A DNA stretch of 64,000 nucleotides from Sinosporangium siamense (GCF_016863435.1 NZ_BOOW01000006.1:248001-312000), one strand, 5' to 3'. Counted from the stretch's first letter, positions 43,918-53,122 are shown. Translations and numbers: made by a program. The notes: generated from the sequence alone by a model not told the origin.

Positions 43918-46554
43918 GTGAGCGCGTCTGCATTAGGGGCTCTGGCGGTGCGGATGGCACGGCGTCCGCTTATCGGGAGAAAGGATGTCTTCGTCCCGGC
44001 GGTCATATTCACCGGGGAGGACGGTGCCGTCCACGCCAGGAGATTCGTGGGAACGGTCGCGGGCGAGGTTCCCTACGCGGAGCTGAATTCCTCGCACAAC
44101 GGCAGGGACACTCAGATTAGAGATCTGGTCGAGCGGGCGGCGGGCGAGGACGGGGATCTCGGGGCGGGGGTCTCGGGGTCGCTGCTTCCGGCGCCGCGCT
44201 TCCCGCTCACCCAGATCATCCTGTGGGCGCTGAGGCATCGCGACGAGCAGGCCGCGCTGTGGGAGAACGGCGAGGAGGCCCCCGACGGGTCACAGCGGGC
44301 CTTGGACTCGGCCTACCGGGAGCCGCTGCGCCAATGGTCCCGTGGGCGCACCCCGGTGCGGTCGCTGAGCGGGCGCTTCGAATATGCGGTGCGTTTCCTC
44401 AGCGCGCCCTCCATCGGCGCCGCCGCGGTGACCGTCGTCCTGACCGAATGGCTCGACACCGGGGGCTTGGTCAACGTGTGGATCCTGATCGGAGCCGTCA
44501 CGTCGGCGTTCGCCCTGGCGGGCCTGCTGGCCGGCTTCTGGTCCAGCGGCACGTTTCGCTACGGCTGGTTCGCGCGCCAGCCGTACATTCCTAGAGGGCG
44601 CGGCGAGTGGCTCGCCGGTTATGTGCGGCGCGTCGCCGAAACCGAGAAGGGCGATCCGGAGATCGTGGAGCGACTGCTCGTGAACGCCCTGCTGGAGGAC
44701 CTCAGGCTCGCCTACAGCAGAGGACGACCCTGGCCGGGGTGGGGAAGAAGCGGATATGCCGTGCTCCTGATCGAGGACGCCGGGCACGGCACCGTCGGCC
44801 GGAGGTTTCTCACCACACTGCACAAGGTTCTCGCCGACACCGGACGCATGGCCCCGCTCCTGGTCGTCGCGGCGGCGGACGAGTGGCCCGCGGACCTGTG
44901 CGGAGGGGACCACCCCACAGCGGTCAGGGTGAACCCGGCGGCCAGTGACATGCTGAAGGTCTATGCCGAGTGGCGGACCCGCAGCGCCAAGGTCGCCCCC
45001 TGTCCATACCTCGTGATCGACACCGGCATGTGGCGCGGTGACGCGGGCGCCGTGGACATGGGGCGCAGGCGGGTGATCGGGCGTCTGCGGCCGGTCGGTT
45101 ACTGGCTGATCGCGGGCACGACCGTGCTCGCCCCCCTCGGGTTCGGCGCTTGGACCGTGCTGCGGACCTGCGAGCCGGGGCTCAGCCTCCTCGGCGGGCA
45201 GTGCGTGGGGATGAGCAACGCCACCAAGAACTACGACCCGGCGCTGATCCCGATCCTCAACCTGATCAATAGGGAGAACGACCTCATCCCGCCGTCCGCG
45301 AAGGTGTTCAAGGTCATTTACCTGGGTCCGCTGACCACTCCCTCCGAGAGCGGCGACCCCGGCACGAGAGTGCTCAGCACCGCGTCGGAGCTCGTGGGCA
45401 TCCATGCCAGGCAGGTGGAGTTCAACGAGCGGGGTCAATGGCGCATGCGTGTGGAGTTCGCCAACGCGGGAGAGGACTACAGGTTGGCCGTCGAGGCCGC
45501 CGAGGCGGTCGCCGAACGGGCGGCAGAGGACCGGTCGATCGCCGCGGTGATCGGCCTGGGATGGAGCCGCAAGTCGGTGCAGAAGGCGATCGGTGTCCTG
45601 CGCGGGGCGCAGATGCCGGCGCTCACCACGACCGCGACGGCCGACAGCCTGGCGGAGGTCGACGGCGAGAGGTCCGGCTATTTCTATCGCATGGCTCCCC
45701 CCAACTCCCAGCAGGCGCTCGTGGCGGCTCACTGGCTGGGGCAAGGTTTGCCCGCCGCCCCGGGTGAGAAGCTGGATCCCAACCCGAAGGTCGGCATCCT
45801 CCGCCAGGACGACGCCGAGGAGCTTTACAGCGCGGACCTCGCGGATTCCTTCAAGCGGAAATACGTTGGCGAGTCGGTTGTGCACGACTTCCGCGACTCG
45901 GCCACGCTGAAGCGCGAGATACGCCGGGCCTGCGACGACGGCGTCGACGTGCTCTTCTACACGGGGCGCGGGGAGCTGCTGGCCGCCGTGCGGCAGGGGT
46001 GGAACGACTTCTGCGCCGACGAGGTGGTGGTGCTGGCCGGAGACGAGGCGGACACCGCCTTGGCGGAGGTCGAGCGAGACCCGCAAGGGCACCGCGTCGA
46101 CCTGCGTTTCCTCGCGCTGAGCAATCCCGCGCCGCACAAGCAGGGGGTGCTGGGGAGATATGAGGAGCACGTGAAACGGGTGCTGGAGGGGGCGCAGACG
46201 GATCTGCGCAACAGCGTGCCGAAGGGGCAGGAGAGGCGCGCCGGCAACCTCATGTTGCCGCTGAGCCCCGCCATGCTGGCGCACGACGCCGCCCTGGCGG
46301 TCACCACGGCGCTCGACGGCCTGCTGACCGGCTGGGCGGAGGGCATGGACGTGCGAGCGGGCGTGCAGGAGCATCTCCGCGGTCTCAAGGTCACCGGCGC
46401 GACCGGTGAGATCGAGTTCTCGGCGAAGCGGGAGCAGCACGACGCGCTGCACAGGACTGTATGGCTGTATTCGATCTTCCCAAAGAAGCCGCTTGAGTTT
46501 GAGATGAGCTGCGCGCCGACCGGGAGCGACGCGAATTGCACCTCTTCGGGGTAG
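43918..46554 (+). CDS. Transmembrane PBP-receptor-like protein, copy 3
   Basis: 878 residues from GTG 43918 with GGGGGAGAC before it. N-terminal VFVPAVIFTGEDGAVHARRF occupies the Walker A position without Lys-Ser/Thr. Helices follow YAVRFLSAPSIGAAAVTVVLTEWLD; the cytoplasmic block has GYAVLLIEDAG (Walker-B-like Asp/Glu) and PLLVVAAADEW (sensor-like strand). GYWLIAGTTVLAPLGFGAW is the third helix, and the Cys pair sits in RTCEPGLSLLGGQCVG. The outer domain has the type-1 binding-protein pattern SRKSVQKAIGVLRGAQMPALTTTATADSL split across two lobes. Last gene of the array. Confidence 0.75.
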   Translation: MSASALGALAVRMARRPLIGRKDVFVPAVIFTGEDGAVHARRFVGTVAGEVPYAELNSSHNGRDTQIRDLVERAAGEDGDLGAGVSGSLLPAPRFPLTQIILWALRHRDEQAALWENGEEAPDGSQRALDSAYREPLRQWSRGRTPVRSLSGRFEYAVRFLSAPSIGAAAVTVVLTEWLDTGGLVNVWILIGAVTSAFALAGLLAGFWSSGTFRYGWFARQPYIPRGRGEWLAGYVRRVAETEKGDPEIVERLLVNALLEDLRLAYSRGRPWPGWGRSGYAVLLIEDAGHGTVGRRFLTTLHKVLADTGRMAPLLVVAAADEWPADLCGGDHPTAVRVNPAASDMLKVYAEWRTRSAKVAPCPYLVIDTGMWRGDAGAVDMGRRRVIGRLRPVGYWLIAGTTVLAPLGFGAWTVLRTCEPGLSLLGGQCVGMSNATKNYDPALIPILNLINRENDLIPPSAKVFKVIYLGPLTTPSESGDPGTRVLSTASELVGIHARQVEFNERGQWRMRVEFANAGEDYRLAVEAAEAVAERAAEDRSIAAVIGLGWSRKSVQKAIGVLRGAQMPALTTTATADSLAEVDGERSGYFYRMAPPNSQQALVAAHWLGQGLPAAPGEKLDPNPKVGILRQDDAEELYSADLADSFKRKYVGESVVHDFRDSATLKREIRRACDDGVDVLFYTGRGELLAAVRQGWNDFCADEVVVLAGDEADTALAEVERDPQGHRVDLRFLALSNPAPHKQGVLGRYEEHVKRVLEGAQTDLRNSVPKGQERRAGNLMLPLSPAMLAHDAALAVTTALDGLLTGWAEGMDVRAGVQEHLRGLKVTGATGEIEFSAKREQHDALHRTVWLYSIFPKKPLEFEMSCAPTGSDANCTSSG

Positions 46555-46578
46555 AACAGGCGGGCTCCCGTCGCGGAG

Positions 46579-46859
46579 GGCCGGTCGCCGCGACGGTCGT
46601 GGGGGCCGGTCGCCGTGACGTGGTGGGGGCTGGTCGCCGTGATGGTGATGGGGGCTGGTCGCCGTGACGGTCGTGGGGTGCCGGTCGCAGCGCGGGCGGT
46701 CCCGATCTCAGCCCGTCATGAGCGGGGCGGCATCCGGGTCTGAGGCGGTGAGCCGGAGCTGTGAGAGTCGGCCTTATGAGCTGGATAGGGGCGAGCCGGC
46801 CCTATGAGCTGGAGGGGTGCGAGTCGGCGCCGCGAGTGGCGGCGCCAGGTGAGCCCGCC
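46579..46859. repeat. Two tandem-repeat tracts (about 25 bp and 28 bp) in a gene-free stretch
   Basis: From 46579 to about 46692, GGTCGCCGTGACGGTCGTGG-like units recur at 46583, 46608, 46632, 46657 and 46683 (24-26 bp apart). From 46765, units GAGTCGGCC...ATGAGCTGGA recur at 46765, 46793 and 46821 (28 bp apart). No gene is seen from 46555 to 46859 between the convergent array and the TPR operon. Confidence 0.7.
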
Positions 46860-47336
46860 CTAGATGAACCGCCGACGCCGCCGGGACCAGCAGTGTGAGC
46901 GGCTGAACTCCGTCTCCCCGAGATGGACGGACCGGCATGAGGTACGGCACTGCCGGGCGCGTCGCCGGCTGCCCGAGCAGGAGAACACCGCCTGCGGCAG
47001 GCCGGGCCTGGCCGCGTCGACCGGCTCGGCCGCCGGGTCGCTGAGGGTGGAGGAGGCTATGAGGACACACCGCACCGGGTGTCCCTCGGGCAAGGTGAGC
47101 AGGATTTGAATGATCGCTGCCCCGAGCCGCTTGCGGCGCGGGTCGGGAGGATCGGTCTCACCCAGCTCGCCGGCGAAGGCGGCGAGGCGGGCGGCGGTCT
47201 TGGCCCCAAGGCACTCGCGGACGTCGGCCCAGTGCTCGGTCAGGGCCACGATCACGTCACGGAATGCCACGGCCACCTCCTCGGAGGGCTCAGGCTGCGC
47301 TCCTGAACACGGCTCAATGCGAATCTCCTCAATCAT
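46860..47336 (-). CDS. Small helical protein of unknown function, second gene of the TPR operon
   Basis: 158 residues from ATG 47336 (161 from GTG 47345). Not recognised. Residues 15-85 look helical and folded (VAVAFRDVIVALTEHW, then AKTAARLAAFAGELG, then RLGAAIIQILLTLPEGHPVR), while the last 50 residues are Ser/Arg/Cys-rich and may be poorly ordered. It lies 36 bases after the TPR protein stop, so it is co-transcribed. Short helical proteins with the ending LP.GHPVR accompany TPR/CHAT conflict genes in actinobacteria as I recall them; this link is tentative. Confidence 0.6.
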   Translation of the reverse strand: MIEEIRIEPCSGAQPEPSEEVAVAFRDVIVALTEHWADVRECLGAKTAARLAAFAGELGETDPPDPRRKRLGAAIIQILLTLPEGHPVRCVLIASSTLSDPAAEPVDAARPGLPQAVFSCSGSRRRARQCRTSCRSVHLGETEFSRSHCWSRRRRRFI

Positions 47337-47372
47337 GCTAGACACAACTAAAGGAACGGGGGTGGGTTTCGG

Positions 47373-49508
47373 TCAAGCCTCCTCCCAAAGCTGGTCATCC
47401 TTAGCGGAGTCCGCACGAGCCCCCAAACGGGTGGTCAGAGCGAGGGCCTTGGCGAGCAGAGGGTGGCCGTCGCCGAGTGCCGGCCGGTCGTGGGCGAGGT
47501 GGTCACGCCTGGTCAGGGTGTGGACGAGCGCCGCCGCCGAGTCCAGATCGCCCGCCTGCACCAGGCGGACGGCTTGGTCGTGACGCGCCGTCAGGATGTG
47601 AAGGTGGGTGGGGTCGATGCCTGAGGCGGTCAAGGCCGCGACCTCGTCGGCATGGGGGCACGGGTCCTCGTCGAGGGCGTGGGCGGCGCGGGCCAGCAGC
47701 AGCAGGGTCTCCGCCTGCCCCGCGGGATCGTCGCCGATGTGCGTCTCGGCGCGCCTGACGTCGTGAAGCAGGTCTGCGGCGCCGTCGAACTCGCCGCCCG
47801 ACATCAGGACGCGGGCCAGCGCGCGCCGCAGGGTGAGCGTCACGGGGTCGGCCTCGCCGCCGCGGCGGGGCGAGGCGAGCAGATCCCGCAGGATGAGCTC
47901 GGCCGCCGTGAGGTCGCCCGTGCTGGCGAGCGCCAGGGCGTGCACCCGACGCGCGTCGGCGGCGAGCCGGTGGGACACGTGCTGCTCGAACCACTCGGAG
48001 GTGGCGCACGAGTCGGCCAGCAGGCGCAGCGCCGCGTCGGGGTCCTCCAGTTCAAGCTCGATCTCGGCGAGCTTGACCACGTCGAACTGCGTCTTGTAGC
48101 CGTGCCGCGGCAGGGATTCGACCCGGTGGCGGTGGGCCTCCGTCAGGTGGTAGCGCGCCTCGGTGGGGTGGCCCGCGGCGAGAAGCGCCTCGGCGAGGGT
48201 GACCCGCGCGGCCGCGGTGTTGGCGTTGTCGAGGCCGCCCAGCCGGTCCCGGCGGTCGTTGAGCACCTCCTCGGCCAGCCGCACCCCCTCAACCACCCGC
48301 CCGGCGGCGTAGCAGGCGCGGGCCCGCGCCTGCTCGGTGAGAGTACGGCGGCGCCACACGGCGCCATCGTCGCCGCCCTCGGTCCTGCCGCCCTCGGTCC
48401 TGGCGCCGTCGCGGTCGCGCCGGGCGTGCTCGATCTCCACCATGGCCGCCAGGGGGCGGCCCGCGTCGAGCAGCGCCTCGCCGAGGTTGTGCCGGGCGCG
48501 GGCGACATAAGCCACCTTGTCGTGCTCGGGGAGCGGGGCGTCGTCGACCTGCGCCGACAACCGGAACGACGCCTCGGCCTCGGCGACGTCGCCATAGCGC
48601 AGCAGCGCCAGCCCCCGCCTGCTGGCCGCGTCGAGAAGGTCGCGCACCTCGGCCGGCTCCTTGGGCGAGGCGGAGAGCAGATCAACGAGCAGGTCCCCGG
48701 CGCGGGCGGCACGCTCGGCGAGCGGTGTGCTCGTGAGCAGCGTGCGGGCCATCATGCCGACCGCCGCGGCCCGTTTGCGGGGCTCGGCTCCGTCGGACAG
48801 CGTGACCATGTGCTCGGCGGCGGCGAGGTCGTGCAGCCACTCCCCGGCCAGCGGCACCAGGTCACGCTCGAACCAGTGGGCCGCGAGCGCCGCCGCCTGC
48901 CGCTCGGCGGGCCCGTCGAGGTCGCCGGTGAAGGCGTGGAAGGCCAGATCCGACAGGCGGGCCGCGCACCGCTCCGCCCACCCCGGCGGAACCGGTGCGA
49001 CCGTCAGCGCGGCACCGCGCAGCACCTGCGTGAGATGGGCGGCATATGCCACCACCTGGCCGTTCCAGGCGGCGGCCGCCACACGCCCGCACGGCCCATC
49101 GGGCCAGGCCGGAGGTTGCGAACGTGTCGCCCGCCCGGGCTTGGCCCGCTTCTCGGAGTTGGCGATGTCGCCGATGCCGAGCCCGACCTGGGTGACCAGG
49201 GTGCGCTCGGCGAGGTGGAAACGCGCGATGTGGAGCAGCCCGAGTGTGGCGTGCGAACGCAGCGCGGCCACCGTGCGCGGCCGGTCGCACTGGCCGAGAG
49301 CGGGGAAGCCGGCGAACGCGTGATGGAGCGCGAGTGAGACGAGCACCCGGCGGCTCTTCACCTCGTTGTAGAGCCAGACCGCGCTGCGCCCGCCCGGGGG
49401 CACCTGTGCCGCCACATCCTCGGCTCGCACCAGGTGGTATTCCCCTCGCCTGAGCACCCCCGCCGCGGCGGCCCCGATAGCCTCAAGCCGTTTTTCCTGA
49501 CTTGACAC
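47373..49508 (-). CDS. TetR-like HTH fused to a TPR-repeat domain
   Basis: 711 residues from GTG 49508 (GGGGAGAGG before it). Residues 6-70 follow the TetR DNA-binding pattern: AIGAAAAGVLRRGEYHLVRAEDVAAQV...AVWLYNEVKSRRVLVSLAL. Residues 70-230 are helical, perhaps a ligand or dimer domain. From about 290 to the end lie eight or more tetratricopeptide-like helix pairs (ARHNLGEALLDAGRPLAAM, ARVTLAEALLAAGHPTEA, RRALARVLMSGGEFDGAA). A DNA-binding protein with a protein-interaction scaffold is the simplest reading; target unknown. Divergent from the dioxygenase gene. Confidence 0.75.
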   Translation of the reverse strand: MSSQEKRLEAIGAAAAGVLRRGEYHLVRAEDVAAQVPPGGRSAVWLYNEVKSRRVLVSLALHHAFAGFPALGQCDRPRTVAALRSHATLGLLHIARFHLAERTLVTQVGLGIGDIANSEKRAKPGRATRSQPPAWPDGPCGRVAAAAWNGQVVAYAAHLTQVLRGAALTVAPVPPGWAERCAARLSDLAFHAFTGDLDGPAERQAAALAAHWFERDLVPLAGEWLHDLAAAEHMVTLSDGAEPRKRAAAVGMMARTLLTSTPLAERAARAGDLLVDLLSASPKEPAEVRDLLDAASRRGLALLRYGDVAEAEASFRLSAQVDDAPLPEHDKVAYVARARHNLGEALLDAGRPLAAMVEIEHARRDRDGARTEGGRTEGGDDGAVWRRRTLTEQARARACYAAGRVVEGVRLAEEVLNDRRDRLGGLDNANTAAARVTLAEALLAAGHPTEARYHLTEAHRHRVESLPRHGYKTQFDVVKLAEIELELEDPDAALRLLADSCATSEWFEQHVSHRLAADARRVHALALASTGDLTAAELILRDLLASPRRGGEADPVTLTLRRALARVLMSGGEFDGAADLLHDVRRAETHIGDDPAGQAETLLLLARAAHALDEDPCPHADEVAALTASGIDPTHLHILTARHDQAVRLVQAGDLDSAAALVHTLTRRDHLAHDRPALGDGHPLLAKALALTTRLGARADSAKDDQLWEEA

Positions 49509-49680
49509 TGCGACCTCTCCCCAAGATCTGTTTAGCTGACTATACCGATGTGGCGGCCCCCGGGGTATGCCGACTTCGAAGGTCTTTACTCAACCTGAAG
49601 TCACCCGGAAGACGACCCGCCCGCGACCGGCTCCGCACCTTCGTCATGGAATCCACTGGAAGGGCGAAGGGAGGAGGGCC

Positions 49681-50445
49681 ATGCCGTCGCAGTCGCTGAG
49701 TGATCTGCCGGTGGAGCGCGCCCGGGCGGACCTCGCGCGGAGAGGCTGGGCACTGCTCCGCGACCTGCCGTTCACGAGTGCCGCACATGCCCGCACCGAG
49801 AACGCCGACACCGGCCCAACATACGCCTACGACGAGGACGCGGTCCGCCGGATCGCCTCATGCTTCGGCATCCCGTCCGACCGGGACGGCGGCCGGACCG
49901 TATGGCGGGTCAGCCCGCGCACCCGCCGCGGGCGCGGGACGTTCTCCATGCGTGCCGGGGGAGCGGGATTTCACACCGACTCGCAATATCACAACCGCCC
50001 CGAGGATTTCGTCTGCCTGTTCGTGGTCACCCCTGCCGCCCACGGCGGCGACACCCTGCTGGCCACCGAGAGCAGCACCATCGCGGCGCTCGGCCGCCAC
50101 CCTGACGGCGGCGTCGCCCTCGACGCGTTGTCCCGCCCGGTCTGGCGGTGGCGCGCCCCCGAGGTGTACGGCCCGCCGCCGATGCAGTTCCCCACGGCGG
50201 TGCTGCCCGGCGACGGGACGATCCGGTGGCGTGCCGACAACCTGGTGGCCGGGTTGCCCCCGGCCCAGTGCCGCGCCGCCGCGCTCCTTGAGCACTGCCT
50301 GACCGGCCTGCTGCGCCCCACCCGGATCGTGCAGCGCCCCGGAGACCTGATCCTGATCGACAACCACCGCACCATGCACGCGCGGACCGCCTTCCACGAC
50401 CCCGCGCGGCTGCTCCTCCGGGTCCGGCTGTGGGCGGGCCCGTGA
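49681..50445 (+). CDS. TauD/TfdA-type Fe(II)/2-oxoglutarate dioxygenase
   Basis: 254 residues from ATG 49681, GGAGGAGGG directly upstream. Iron ligands: HxD in GFHTDSQYHN (His98, Asp100) and distal His233 in NHRTMHARTAF; the 2-oxoglutarate Arg is in LLRVRLW. Relatives hydroxylate small amino acids or peptide-bound residues in natural-product pathways (clavaminate-synthase-like). The next gene starts by GTGA overlap, so the two proteins are made together and may act in one pathway. Confidence 0.88.
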   Translation: MPSQSLSDLPVERARADLARRGWALLRDLPFTSAAHARTENADTGPTYAYDEDAVRRIASCFGIPSDRDGGRTVWRVSPRTRRGRGTFSMRAGGAGFHTDSQYHNRPEDFVCLFVVTPAAHGGDTLLATESSTIAALGRHPDGGVALDALSRPVWRWRAPEVYGPPPMQFPTAVLPGDGTIRWRADNLVAGLPPAQCRAAALLEHCLTGLLRPTRIVQRPGDLILIDNHRTMHARTAFHDPARLLLRVRLWAGP

Positions 50446-51656
50446 CGGCCGCCGGGATCGCCTACTCATGGGCGGTCGCCGCGGCCATCGCGGCCACGCG
50501 TGTCCCGGCCGACGGGGAGGAGGCCGAGGCGTGGGTGGTGCGGGGATGGGCCGAGGTCGCGCTCGGCTGTGCCGTACTCGGGGCTGCCGAGGCGTTCGCC
50601 GGGCTGGATGACGTCGTGCGTGCGCACACGGTGCGCACGGGCGACCGGCACGCCGTGCGCCTGCGCGCCCTGCGGGGCCGGGCGGGAGCCGTACCCGGCT
50701 TCTATCCCCGGCACGGGCCGTTGCGGCCGGGCCGGGACGTCAGCCCGTTGACGTGGCGGCTGTGCGGGGTGCTGGGGGAGTTCTGCGACGAGGTCTTTTC
50801 CGGAACGGCTCCCGTGCCTTCACGCGGCGTCACCCGCGGGACCGGGAGCCGAGGGGGGGAGGGGGGCGGGGTGGGCCGCGGGGTGCGGCCCGTATGGCCC
50901 ACCCCGCCCGAGCACGGCGACGAGGCCGTGGAACACCTGCGCTGGGGCGAACGGCTGCGCCCGTCACCCACGTCGGAATATGTGGTGGTGACCCGGCCCG
51001 GCTACGAGGGTGCGGTATGGCGCACCTGGTTGCGTCTGCCCTGGCACCCGGGCATGGCGGGCGCGGTTCAGGCCGTTATGGCGGAAGCGGGTTCGTCGGG
51101 GGCGTGCGGCATGGCGGACGTTCTCGTCGAGGTGCCGCGGCAGGCCACCCCCGGACAGCGGCGGATCTGGCGCGGCGTCCACGACGGAGCCCACCTCGAC
51201 CACCTCGCCGCCGTGGGCGGAACAACCCGTGTCGGGCCGAGCGCCGTGGAGTTCGGCGAGGGACTGATGGCGGCCGAGTCCTATGCGATGGCCGTGGAGA
51301 TCCTCGCCCTCGTGCAGTGCGCACTGGAGGGGGCCGCGGAGGAGGTCTTCTGGCTCCGCGCCGGCCTACGCGAACGCATGGCGAGAATCCCCCGCCCAAG
51401 GTACGGCGAGAGCCCGCCCGGCCGCCCCTCCGAAGGCTTCGACGCCCTGCCCCGCCTGGCCGAGACCTACGTACTCGGTCCCCTGGCCTTGCTCACAGGC
51501 ACACTCGCCCCCGTCTCCCGCGACCTGCTACCCGACTCCCTGACCGAGCCCCTGCACGCCCGCTGGGCGAAAGTGTGCGCCGCCCACCCGGCGGCGGCCG
51601 CGCTCACCGAACGCGCAGGTGCGTACCTCGCGCCCCTCCAGTCGGTGCCCGGCTGA
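50442..51656 (+). CDS. Uncharacterised protein with an HxxxH motif, coupled to the dioxygenase
   Basis: About 404 residues from GTG 50442, which overlaps the dioxygenase stop. Not assigned to a family. The most striking segment is WRGVHDGAHLDHLA followed 30 residues on by EFGEGLMAAESYAMAVEIL; two His spaced by three and a downstream Glu suggest a metal site like that of some zinc peptidases. A Gly-rich low-complexity run (GGEGGGVGRGVRP) interrupts residues 130-145. No signal peptide. Function unknown; it could modify or release the product of the dioxygenase. Confidence 0.7.
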   Translation: MTAAGIAYSWAVAAAIAATRVPADGEEAEAWVVRGWAEVALGCAVLGAAEAFAGLDDVVRAHTVRTGDRHAVRLRALRGRAGAVPGFYPRHGPLRPGRDVSPLTWRLCGVLGEFCDEVFSGTAPVPSRGVTRGTGSRGGEGGGVGRGVRPVWPTPPEHGDEAVEHLRWGERLRPSPTSEYVVVTRPGYEGAVWRTWLRLPWHPGMAGAVQAVMAEAGSSGACGMADVLVEVPRQATPGQRRIWRGVHDGAHLDHLAAVGGTTRVGPSAVEFGEGLMAAESYAMAVEILALVQCALEGAAEEVFWLRAGLRERMARIPRPRYGESPPGRPSEGFDALPRLAETYVLGPLALLTGTLAPVSRDLLPDSLTEPLHARWAKVCAAHPAAAALTERAGAYLAPLQSVPG

Positions 51657-51702
51657 GGCCGGCGCATGATGCGCGCTGAGGCGGCGGGGGCGCCACTTCG
51701 GC

Positions 51703-51909
51703 TCACTTCGGCTCCCTCACCGGCGGATGTGTTTCGGTGCCGGTGTGGTGGTTGAACATGGGGCATGCCGGCAGGCGCGGCCCCGGTGGTTTGCGCGTCC
51801 GGTAGCCGGTGAGAAGCCCACCCCGGTCGGTCCAGGGGCAGGGACCATACGCATGGTGCACGGTGAAGAGGTCGTCGTGCAGGTTGTGCGCTTGAGACGC
51901 TGGTCGCAA
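51703..51909 (-). CDS. Possible small protein (68 residues)
   Basis: TTG 51909; the middle (NLHDDLFTVHHAYGPCPWTDRGGLL) has a coding-like third-base pattern and recalls small Streptosporangium-type hypothetical proteins, but no ribosome site is visible. Not recognised. Listed because the gap 51657-51952 is otherwise empty. Confidence 0.3.
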   Translation of the reverse strand: MRPASQAHNLHDDLFTVHHAYGPCPWTDRGGLLTGYRTRKPPGPRLPACPMFNHHTGTETHPPVREPK

Positions 51910-51952
51910 GAAGTGCGCGCCGAGACGGCGGTCATAGGGGGCGTGCCGGCGG

Positions 51953-53122
51953 TCACAGGGGGTGGGCGCCGAGGCGGTGGAGGGCGTCCAGGGCGGCGGT
52001 GGTGGGATCGCCTCCTCGGGTGATGAGGTGGACTTCGAAGTCGTCGGCGGCGAGTTCCTTCTCCAACGCCGGCCAGGCGTAGGCGGCGCTTGTCTCGATG
52101 GGGAGGCCGCCCCGGCCCGATCCGAACAGTGGCAGGCAGATAGAGCGCAGTGGCGGGTCGAACGCGTGCCGCTCGTCGCGGGCCAGGGCGAATGCCCCGT
52201 GCACGGCGCGCATCACGGCTGCCGGTTCGATGGCGTAGTCGTCGGTGTGCGGGCGGGGGATGGCGGTCGCCGCGTGGTAGACGCGCCGGATGCCCTGCCG
52301 TACCAGGTCGCCGGACGAGGTGGGCACGACCGTGCCGGGGGCCACGGGGACGCCGAAGCGGCCGTGCTTGTGCATCCACTCGTACAACTCGCGCTGGAGC
52401 ACGTCGTCGACGACCTCGCCCAGCGCGTTGCGCCGGGCGGCGACGTTGCGCAGGGTGCCCGACAAGGATGATTTGAAGGTCTTGGCCATCTCCATGTAGA
52501 TGTTCTCGGAGGAGACCACCACGTCGATGTCGCATAACGTCTCGACCGGTTTGCCATGCAAGGTGAGGGGCACGTCACGGCCCCGGTGGGTGACGGCGAG
52601 ACGGAAGACCGGCCCCGTGGGAGCCGGTCCGGTCGAAGGTGGTGTGCTCGCCCGCTGGCAGAGTTCGAGGATCTTGTCGGCGACGTGTTCGAGGATCAGC
52701 CGCTCATGATGTTTGCGAAACCTTTCGACGCTCACGCCGTACACCTCGGCGGCCTTGCGGCGGCGGTCCTGCGCGGCCATGTCGCGTGTGCCGGGCGCGG
52801 TGCCGAGGGTGAACGCCGTCGCGTCGGCGAGTGTGCCCTCGCCGAGCGCCGCCACCACGCGGTCGAGCAGCGTGGTGATCGTGGTGGGCAGCAGGCCGTC
52901 GGCGGTGGGCAGGCCGAGGCGGTCGGCACACGAGGTCAGGGCGGGGAGCGGCGCCTGGCGGAGTCTGAGGAGACCTCGCTCCCGCAGTGTCCGCAACTCT
53001 CCGATCAGGTCGGTGTGTGGCAGCTCCGGGGACTCAGGCATGTGGTAATCGTTCCACTCCGGGGGAGGCGCGACTAGGCTGCTCGGTCTGCGCTGGTTTG
53101 TGGAGCGCTTGCCGGAACTCAT
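51953..53122 (-). CDS. Macro-domain (ADP-ribose-binding) protein
   Basis: About 389 residues from ATG 53122; a later ATG at 53039 is possible, and no clear ribosome site favours either. The first 170 residues (TDLIGELRTLRERG, DRRRKAAEVYGVSVERFRKHHE) look like an effector-associated helical region also seen in caspase/TPR conflict proteins. Residues 200-389 form a macro fold: DIDVVVSSENIYMEMAKT, VPTSSGDLVRQGIRRVYHAA, and CLPLFGSGRGGLPIETSA, the phosphate loop. Macro domains bind or remove ADP-ribose. It follows a broken effector-associated-domain gene on the same strand, suggesting an ADP-ribose-linked immune locus. Confidence 0.75.
   Translation of the reverse strand: MSSGKRSTNQRRPSSLVAPPPEWNDYHMPESPELPHTDLIGELRTLRERGLLRLRQAPLPALTSCADRLGLPTADGLLPTTITTLLDRVVAALGEGTLADATAFTLGTAPGTRDMAAQDRRRKAAEVYGVSVERFRKHHERLILEHVADKILELCQRASTPPSTGPAPTGPVFRLAVTHRGRDVPLTLHGKPVETLCDIDVVVSSENIYMEMAKTFKSSLSGTLRNVAARRNALGEVVDDVLQRELYEWMHKHGRFGVPVAPGTVVPTSSGDLVRQGIRRVYHAATAIPRPHTDDYAIEPAAVMRAVHGAFALARDERHAFDPPLRSICLPLFGSGRGGLPIETSAAYAWPALEKELAADDFEVHLITRGGDPTTAALDALHRLGAHPL

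Noticed and set aside
46774-47070. 98-residue frame as the true 3' end of the small TPR-operon gene through a frameshift
   Set aside because: It is Pro/Arg-rich and not more protein-like than the straight frame; no frameshift evidence.
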